DNA of 64,000 bases, from assembly GCA_015501595.1 (NCBI GenBank), contig JADNRX010000165.1:51123-115122 (forward strand), written 5' to 3'. This stretch comes from Hymenopellis radicata (taxonomy: Eukaryota > Basidiomycota > Agaricomycetes > Agaricales > Physalacriaceae). The position numbers were made by a program, and so were the translations under genes. Under the pieces are notes generated by a model, which was not told the origin of the DNA, did no database searches, and saw only the letters and a list, made by a program, of their open reading frames with translations. Shown in pieces: positions 56,800 through 64,000 of this stretch; the stretch's first letter is position 1, and every line of letters begins with the position of its first letter.

Positions 56800-59076
56800 A
56801 TGCCTACTTTAACGCGCGCGGCGATGGCACCTGCAGACGGCACGATGGACTCAGCGGTCTCTATCCCTCCGTCGTCACCTCTGGCGGGCTTACATATGAA
56901 TGACTCTACCATGTGTGCTCAGTCAAGACCAGCATCCGTTAGCGCATCGGCTTCTGACAGAGTAGAAACATCTAGTAATATGCCTCCGCGTGATGACACC
57001 ACTTCTAACCTTCCAGTTGTATGTCCTTGACAATTTCCGAAGGATACACATTTATTCTTGTACAGACTTCTGACTTCTCTTTGGCGATGCCTGTGGATGC
57101 CGATGAAGACGAAGTCATCGCTGGCAACAGCGAGCTTGAAAACGAGGAGGAGTATGAAGACCTTCGGAAGGAATGCGATGAGATGGTAAGTCTTTAGCCT
57201 GGTGGTGGGAACCTCATTGCACATTTATTTCTAAAGATGAACGGACCACCCAAATTCACTATGGAGAAGAACGGTAACCATTGGGCTTCGTGTCGCGAGA
57301 GAATGGAAAAGAGCGATAACGCAGCCTGTAAAGCATGGGGTGATGATGTCGATGCTCTCCTCGTCTTCGTACGCTCTTATTCGCCGGAAGTGTCTGCCCT
57401 TCTAACAATGTGTAGGCTGGTTTGTTCTCTGCTGTTGTCACAGCATTTACCGTGGAGTCGTATCAATGGCTGGACGTCGATTCAAGCGACGTCACTGCAG
57501 TCGCTCTCTTACATATCTCCGCTCAGCTTGCTGGCGAGGAACAAGGAACGTACACGCCGGATCCTTTCGCTCCTTCATCACTTTCACGTCGTATAAACTC
57601 GTATTGGTTCCTCAGTCTGGTGCTTGCACTTCTATCCGCCCTTCTGGGGATTCTATGCAAACAGTGGCTGCGCGAGTACCAAGCCGCTGTTCCCGTTCCT
57701 CATCAACGGACCATAGCCGCTCGCCAAATGCGTTTTGATGCACTGCATTTCTGGAAAGTCGATGATGTCCTCGCGTCACTTCCCCTCCTCCTTGAGGCAG
57801 CCCTCATTCTCTTCTTCGTAGGCATCCTTGAACTGCTCTGGAGTCGTGATAGAACCGTTGCCATTATCATCACTTTGGCGTGCTCCGTGGGATTGATCAT
57901 TGTCCTCTCGACAACTGTTCTTCCCGCTATTATTTTCCTCCTTCACGTGAGCCATGATGTCTCTCACGACGATAAACGGGAATCCATCCCACCCTGTGCT
58001 TTCAAATCTCCACAATCATGGCTCCTGTTGAAGCTTGTCGTCTTCCTGAAAGCCTCATTGTTCGGTGACGCACCGATCGCGAAGCCGAGGTCCTGGTATG
58101 GCACAGAAAGGCGTATGTTGTCAAGGCCTGGAACATTCCGATACTACACTTCTCTCGGTCTTCATTGGATTGATGAGCAATTCTCCAGACACAAGGCTGC
58201 GGTGCTAGATGTGAATGAATGCATCACAGATCTCGAGCCGTGGGCATGCAATGCTCCACTGCTCCTGGAGAAAGTTTCCTTCTCCACTACCACAGATGAA
58301 GGGGACCAAAAGGCTTTGCTTGCCTTTAGCTTCATGCTGTCAAAGTATGATGAGCATTTCGTTGATAATGTACCATCCAACAAGTATCTTGCGGAGACCT
58401 TGCTTCGTATGCAAGAGACTTCTCCATCGGTGATGAGGCAGTTGTCACGGTTGGAATGGGGTACGTACCGGCACATCCGTCTTTGTGCCTCTACAACTAC
58501 TGAGAACTCATCTAGGTATCGAAATGCAAGCGGCATGTGTGCGCGTTCTCACCGTGACAGTCATATCATTCGCACCAGTATGATCACAAAATTCTTGCTT
58601 TGCTAGGTCCCGCTCTTCGCTTCTCGATCGATTTGCCTTTCTCCTCTTTTGAAGCGCGGAGGGAGAGGAATCTTCTCCTTCAAATACTTGTCGAAGCCTT
58701 GCGTGATCATATTGCAGCAGGATCATATGGTTCTACGGCTGTCATTCGTTATGCGACTGAGGAAGCCATTCTCAAGACTTTGTCCGCTCATCGAACAGAG
58801 GCAGGCATCTTGTTACGAAAAGCAGTCACAGATTGGGAGTACTGGGAGAATCGGGAAGGACCAAACGACGCACGCATCATATTGCGCCGCTTCGCATCAA
58901 TTAATTCGCTGTTTAGAGAGCAGAAGATCCTTAGAGGTGTCGGCGATTGGCAGGTACTTCTGAGGGAAGTGGCGGATCTGGAGGTAGCCCACCATCTGCA
59001 GTTCGAAGCAATGTCGGAAGACAATGAGCAGGGACTGGGGATATATGGATGGATGGGTCGAATTCCTGTTGAATGA
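56800..59076 (+). CDS. DUF6535-type multipass membrane protein
   Basis: Multi-exon. A Ser/Thr/Ala-rich N-terminus and an acidic segment (DADEDEVIAGNSELENEEEYEDLR) precede the DUF6535 signature: AWGDDVDALLVF then AGLFSAVVTAFTVESYQWL, SYWFLSLVLALLSALLGILCKQWLREY, and LPLLLEAALILFFVGILELLW, with a further hydrophobic segment near LACSVGLIIVLSTTVLPAIIF. Four membrane spans are expected. The remaining about 350 residues are soluble and helical. DUF6535 proteins are a large Agaricomycete family of unknown function. Introns before AGLFSAV and near 58460 join in frame; the junction around 58560-58610 could not be resolved to a unique splice pair. Confidence 0.85.
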
Positions 59077-59357
59077 GACGTCCTATGCCAAACGCAGACC
59101 ATTGTATAGGTAATCTCGCTCAAAAATAAACCAGCATTTGTGTCAGTTCGAGTGAAATCTCGACTACTACATCGGAAGCGGCCGAGCAAGTAGTGGACTG
59201 TTCTACACCCGTACCATTTACGAACAAGTGTACAACTTTCCAGATAAATTGCGTTTAGTTTCGAACCTCAAAGATCCCAAACTCTGCAATCCCTACATAG
59301 CACTGATTAATTACTGATGCTGTCCAGGTCGCCTGCGAAGCCTGCTGCGCCTTTCCA

Positions 59358-59763
59358 TTACACTGGTGGCGAGGGATTGCGGCATGGACAACGTACAGCG
59401 CTACTGCCGCCGCATTGTCGACTGCATATACAACAAAGGACGACGATGGTGGTGGCCAAGATCAAGGCAAGATAACCGAGAATGAAAACCACCCAGGGCA
59501 TGCCGAGACTGAGTGATAAGGAGTCAGCCTTGAGCGCAGGCGAACAGGACACTCGCGACGCACGCACCGCTGGCACTCTGGCCGCCATCATCGTTAGAGG
59601 TCTGCCTTGAGCCGTAATGGACGGGAAGCGCAGGACTGAGAGCCGGAGTTGCCCAGCTCACAGACGAGATATGACTGAAGATGGCAAGGATGAGAACGAA
59701 GTTTCGATAGAACCTCCATCGACGACTCGCATGATACAAGAGTCTGAGTGGCGCGAAACACAT
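59358..59763 (-). CDS. Small membrane protein with signal anchor
   Basis: Two exons (59763-59564, 59508-59358) give 116 residues. Hydrophobic segment 1, FVLILAIFSHISSVSWA, looks like a signal peptide or anchor; segment 2, WVVFILGYLALILATTIVVLCC, is a clear membrane span followed by Cys-rich RQCGGSSAVRCPC. The intron was placed by phase. No family is recognised, and expression is uncertain. Confidence 0.55.
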
Positions 59764-60121
59764 GCACGGAAGGAAAGTTGGGGAATGTCAAAAATTAGGC
59801 CCTCAGTCTATTTGTACAGGTCATACGCATGCACCGGAATGGTCTGTTTTTAGACGAGCAAGCCTTAACTTGGATCGTCGATAAATTTACGTTTGCCGTC
59901 AGTCGGACTATGAGGGCATACAGTAACCCAAGCTAGGATTCTTGATAGTGGGTCGGTGATCGTGGTCCTTCCGGGACTTTGAACTGAAGCTAAATTGGGC
60001 GAGGTCGAATATACATGGGTTTCACGATATACATAAAAGCTGTAAAGAGCGTATTAATAACCACGGTAAGAATGAGAGGAAATTTCAAACCAACCTAAAC
60101 AAATTCAAGGGAAGATATCAA
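59764..60121. other. Intergenic, nothing recognised
   Basis: Short space between two minus-strand genes. Confidence 0.5.
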
Positions 60122-60958
60122 TCAAACATTCGATTGTCCAAATATAGTCCGCCTCGGTTTGGCGGGGGACTTGACGGGAAGCGAAGAAGGCTTTCGAGGT
60201 AATGAACGGGAACGTGGGCGCGTCGAATTAGCTTTGAGGAGAGGAACAGAAGTCGAGGGATTTGTATTTTCGTCGCGAACGTGCTTGAGAACGAAGGAGC
60301 GTCTCGATGAGAGAACATTGTGAGAGCGAACAGAGAGAGAAGGAGGAAGAAATGGAACAGGAGGCGCCGGATGACGCGGTAGACGACAGGCGGAGCAGCC
60401 GCTGCGGTATGCAGCGGTTTCGTGTTGATGGCGCGCGCAACGACCGCTGACTGAAGAAGGGCGAGAAGAGACACTGGGCGGGCGATCCAACTCGTCTGTG
60501 ACGCCTGGCGCTTCGATTCCACTCTGAGTTTCTTGCCAATAATCCTGGCTAATCCATTTGATCCTCGCCACCAAAGCAGATTCATCATCGCCCTTCTCCA
60601 CTCTATCCAAAACACGCGACAAATCCAGCGCAAGGCGCATGAGCGTGTCCTGAGAAAACCGATCCTCTCGTTCGAGTGTCCGCCACATGCGTAGAGTCTT
60701 CAGGACATGCGGGAGTCGCATCGTAGACCCGACTGTTTCGGAAAGCGTAAAGAGGAGAGACGATGAGATGGGATGAGATGTATCATCACCCAGTCTACGA
60801 AGGAGGCTGATGAGGGCGTCGAAGGAGCTTTCACTGGCAAAGGCGATGTCGTCCTCGTTGGGTGTATGTAGTGAAGTATCAGCGAGGAATATATCCGTAG
60901 GACTATTGAACGTAGAGCAGAGCGAGGTATCCATCATCGATGCGACTTGGTGATTCAT
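60122..60958 (-). CDS. Unknown intronless protein, 278 residues
   Basis: A single frame from MNHQVASMMDTSL to the stop at 60122. The N-terminal half is predicted helical (SSFDALISLLRRLGDD, LMRLALDLSRVLDRVEKGDD). The C-terminal half is Ser/Pro/Arg-rich and basic (RPRSRSLPRKPSSLP, SPAKPRRTIFG), like microtubule- or nuclear-associated tails. No family is recognised. Starts are 284 bases from the divergent DUF6699 gene, so a shared promoter is possible. Confidence 0.65.
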   Translation of the reverse strand: MNHQVASMMDTSLCSTFNSPTDIFLADTSLHTPNEDDIAFASESSFDALISLLRRLGDDTSHPISSSLLFTLSETVGSTMRLPHVLKTLRMWRTLEREDRFSQDTLMRLALDLSRVLDRVEKGDDESALVARIKWISQDYWQETQSGIEAPGVTDELDRPPSVSSRPSSVSGRCARHQHETAAYRSGCSACRLPRHPAPPVPFLPPSLSVRSHNVLSSRRSFVLKHVRDENTNPSTSVPLLKANSTRPRSRSLPRKPSSLPVKSPAKPRRTIFGQSNV

Positions 60959-61241
60959 GTTGAAGCAGTAGAGCTTAGGGGCAAGCGATCCGCGCCTTTG
61001 TCCTAGAAAACCCTAACCCCAGAAATGTGCTGATGAGGTTAGGTCTTCCATCTTGAGTATAAGCTGCGCCTTGCTCTTTCTCCTCCGCCCATCCTTGTCC
61101 TCCCACTATCATCACGGGATATTTAACCACCGACTTCATTGCCATTGGCCCCCGGGACAGGTGAATCCTAAAGGTAATTAGACACTGCATCGCAACTCCA
61201 AAGCTGTAGACTGACAATACGGTTTAGCAAACGCCGACACA

Positions 61242-61918
61242 ATGCCCACACCTCGGAGGATGGACGATGATGGCAGGCCGAGCAGATCTGATGTTGCGTT
61301 AGCATCGCAACACGGGCCACTGGCCAACTCAACGCGTCCGTCAGATATCGAGATGGCGGACGGCACTTCGTTGCCCCAACCGGCACCGACACCACGGGCA
61401 GCTGTAGACGTGATACATCGTCAGCCGTTCCGCCGCCGTAGAACAGCCTACCCACCGCTACCTTCCCAGATCAATCGGCCTAACTGTTGTCTTCTACATC
61501 CGTTCCTTGAGTCTCCAGGAGAATACCTCCAAAGCCCTCTAAACTTTGCCCATCCTTGGGCTGACGTAGAAGTTCTATTGGCGCCAGCTTGGGACGAGCT
61601 AGCAACCAATCCACCCCTGCCCTCATTGGGGATGTGGATGCGCTTGCTCCCTTGCCTGTCATTGTGGTTACGTCGGATAACAGAAATTATGTGACGGTGA
61701 AAGATGTCATCAGGACAATTTGGGATGCTCTGCGGCATCCCTTGCATCCGAACTCGATAGGCACGAATGCTGGATTGATGTATCGCGCAGATGTTGAGGC
61801 TGTAGAGCAAGGAAAGCGCGCACCCCTACGATTGGACTTGCTGCGGGGTGCGAGCACATTCAACGGACTGAGCCATGGGGGAATAGATGGTGATACTTGG
61901 ATGCTGAATCTCTTGTGA
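61242..61918 (+). CDS. DUF6699-domain protein (one-base frame break)
   Basis: The N-terminus MPTPRRMDDDGRPSRS is hydrophilic. The domain starts at LHPFLESPGEYLQSPLNFAHP, with the family's WDELATNPPLPSL. The frame then changes by one base in a G run near 61628, continuing APLPVIVVTSDNRNYVTVKDVIRTIWDALRHPL and ending GDTWMLNLL. Both halves together make a normal DUF6699 domain, a common basidiomycete module of unknown function. Restoring one G to the run would join the frames, so the gene is probably intact in the organism. Confidence 0.78.
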
Positions 61919-62567
61919 ATTGTTTGAATCCCAGTAGCTTTGGTGAATGGTCAATTCTGGCACAGGAGCATGACAGACAATCTCAAGCACCTCTGGGGGA
62001 TATGGAGACACCTAACTCAAAGACTCTTGTCCTTAGAAGCAGCTCTCCGGTGCTGTGCTTATAACCAGCGAACAGGAAGTCCATGACCTGGCCGAATAGG
62101 CTTGTAATTTTGGAGAGTCCATGACACAAGACATGTCTGTCAGGTCAGATTTGACTTCAAGATGATGCCATCTATGTGGAGAGATACAGAATGTGTTTAG
62201 CAAGAGAGCAGAAGGCTTGCCTTCAGTTTCCAAATCTCCAGTAATCCTTCAGATATTCTGCCTTAAAGAGACCTAAATCCCCCAGTGAATTTGGGTGTTC
62301 TTTTTGGCCTGATCCAAGGCAAAAGTCAACGTTTGGCCTTCCGACATCCGAGCTCAGCCTGAGCTGTAACTCTCGGTAAAGTAATCCCGAAAACTTCGAG
62401 TTCAACGCGCATATATCCGGTCGAAGTAGAGGGACAAAGGCTCTGACAATAGTGGCAAGTGCTGAAATCGGATGCCATGGTGGTGGTCGGTGACAGAGAA
62501 GTTGTGACCGCAGCCGATCTTTGATCACAACCACGACGAGCTCAAGAGCAGCCCTTCACCACCACCG
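61919..62567. other. Intergenic, no supported gene
   Basis: Short frames only; upstream region of the gamma-tubulin complex gene. Confidence 0.4.
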
Positions 62568-64000
62568 ATGAGGCCAATGAGTGCGGACAGACCACGACCG
62601 GCATCTGCTGCGTCCAGGCGGCCGGTCTCGAGTGTCACGCCGCGCGCGACTCCGACTCAAACGGTACGGCCGTCTTCCAGCCAGTCAATACAGCATCCGT
62701 CTAGCGGTACCATACGACCATCTTCGAGTCAAGGAATACGGCCTTCAACGAGCCAAGGCATACGCCCGGTGTCGAGTGCATCCATGCGTCCAATATCCCG
62801 CCTTAACGCACGCCCTCAGTCGCGTCAATTGCGGGCCAATCATCTGAAGATTGTGTCACTGTGCGAACAACTGGTTCGCGACCTCCAAGGCGATGAAGAC
62901 GAGACGGAATACCACTCCAGCATCGACTACGCGACCCGAAGCCTCAGTCTTGAGGGTACAATGCTCAACAAGGTTGGGGTCACTATTGAGCAGGCCGCAG
63001 TGGACAGAACGATGCGTGGGTGCGCCTCACTACGCGTCAATGTCGAGCTAGATTCATTGATTACTCGACTAGGCATGTGCAAAAGGCTCGAATACATTCT
63101 CACGACGCCCTTGCAGACGCACTTGAAACCTCTTACAAACGTCTGAAAGAGAACTTTGAAAAGGAGCACGACCTTGATCAGGAAATAAAGGTACATCAAG
63201 CATTGTCGTTCGCGAAGACGTCTGACTTGCGATAGGCTTTACCATCCCATCTGCAGTTGCTCGTAAGTCGGCATACTACTTAAATTCACTTACCTGATCT
63301 ACAAAGTAGTTTTGTTTAGCAAACGCGCCCGAGTCTAGCACCTCAACCTATGCGTCATCATATCTCTTCAATCTCAACGCTCCTCCTCCTGCCGTAGAGG
63401 TTCTGACATGGAAGAAGATCCTCGAAGACGACCCATTCGAAGGAGAACATTGGGAAGGCGTATACGGGATGCCACCAGGGAGCATCAAGAATCAGCGAGA
63501 ACCAGATTCAGACAGTGACGCGTCCTCTCTTTGGTCTCTTCACTCGGACGACATCGATATCGAGCGTTCGTCGGACTCCTTGCCCACACCACCAAGATCA
63601 CCTTCCCCGACGTCTTCGCCGGCTTTCACACCGTCACTTCCAGACATACGGTTATCTGTGCTTCATCGAAAAGAGGTCGAGGACCTTCAGGCCAGACAGT
63701 ATTGGCGCAGTGACTGGAGGATGCCTGTGCAGGGTATGAGCACGAGATTTGATATTGGTAATGCTAGTACATTAGGTACGGAGCGGCCAGTTATTGACGT
63801 CTTGACGTCCTAACAACTTGGTTAGGACCAACATTACAGAACGTGATGGGGCGCAATCGAGCTGTCCCAACTGAATTTGTGCACCTAGCCGACGTAAGCC
63901 TGCTTGCACTCGCGTATTCCGTGTCTCTAATCCAAAGTCCTAGAAATACATCTACGAACATGACGCTGTGCGGGAAGTACTGATAGCTTTACAAGGTCGC
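62568..64000 (+). CDS. Gamma-tubulin complex component (GCP5-like), 5' part, truncated by window
   Basis: The gene runs off the right edge. The N-terminus is a Ser/Arg/Pro low-complexity region with a repeated (I/V)RPSSSQ(G/S)I motif. Coiled-coil-like helices follow (KARIHSHDALADALETSYKRLKE). Then comes the GCP N-terminal signature: VEVLTWKKILEDDPFEGEHWEGVYGMPPGS, an acidic DSDSDASSLWSLHSDD linker, and NVMGRNRAVPTEF and YIYEHDAVREVLIALQGR. EGEHWEG-x-YG-x-PPGS is typical of GCP5/GCP6-type Spc97/98 proteins, which help nucleate microtubules at spindle pole bodies. At least five introns; the junctions between 63180 and 63320 are not settled. Start: first ATG of the frame. Confidence 0.8.

Noticed and set aside
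1..64000. CRISPR arrays, rRNA or tRNA genes
   Set aside because: None seen; CRISPR is not expected in a fungal nuclear genome, and no tRNA-like T-loop with matching arms was found by eye. A tRNAscan run would be decisive.

Overview
The window is nuclear DNA from a basidiomycete fungus, most likely an Agaricomycete. Most genes carry many short introns (roughly 46-75 bases), and several families are typical of mushroom-forming fungi: FunK1 kinases, DUF6535 and DUF6699 proteins, a chloroperoxidase-type heme-thiolate peroxidase, and small vWA proteins. Exon models below were built by hand from GT-AG (twice GC-AG) boundaries, reading-frame continuity and family motifs. No rRNA, tRNA or CRISPR feature was recognised.

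Left third (1-22 kb): the edge of an unknown minus-strand gene, a GGATAAAA-type repeat array, a WW-domain protein, an HMG-box chromatin protein, a PNUTS-like PP1 regulator with TFIIS-N, RVxF and CCCH zinc-finger parts plus a duplicated last exon downstream, a cyclopropane-fatty-acid synthase, a protein with a repeated PLxRExAxY motif, a small membrane protein head-to-head with SPT4, a secreted peroxidase, and an sn-1 type (class 3) lipase.

Middle (22-41 kb): two tandem vWA genes, a small unknown gene, MPDU1 (dolichol-phosphate-sugar utilisation), then a repeat-rich block. A ~2.1 kb repeat, here called R, lies upstream of each of three FunK1 kinase copies. Copies 1 and 2 are on the plus strand at 30-39 kb; copy 3 is inverted at 49-52.6 kb. 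Copy 1 is long and nearly intact; copies 2 and 3 are decayed and share the same internal deletion.

Between the inverted cassettes lie a second PLxRExAxY-type gene, a complete ~4.0 kb hAT transposon ending 35 bases before an APH-type kinase gene, an unknown intronless gene and IMP3. The right end (53-64 kb) carries a single-pass membrane protein, a third vWA gene (minus strand), a DUF6535 membrane protein, a small membrane protein, an unknown gene, a DUF6699 protein, and the 5' part of a gamma-tubulin complex component running off the edge.

Housekeeping functions (transcription elongation and termination, rRNA processing, lipid and dolichol metabolism, microtubule nucleation) are interleaved with lineage-specific families and repeats. 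Several otherwise good genes contain single-base frame breaks, mostly at homopolymers, which suggests consensus errors rather than real decay in many of them.
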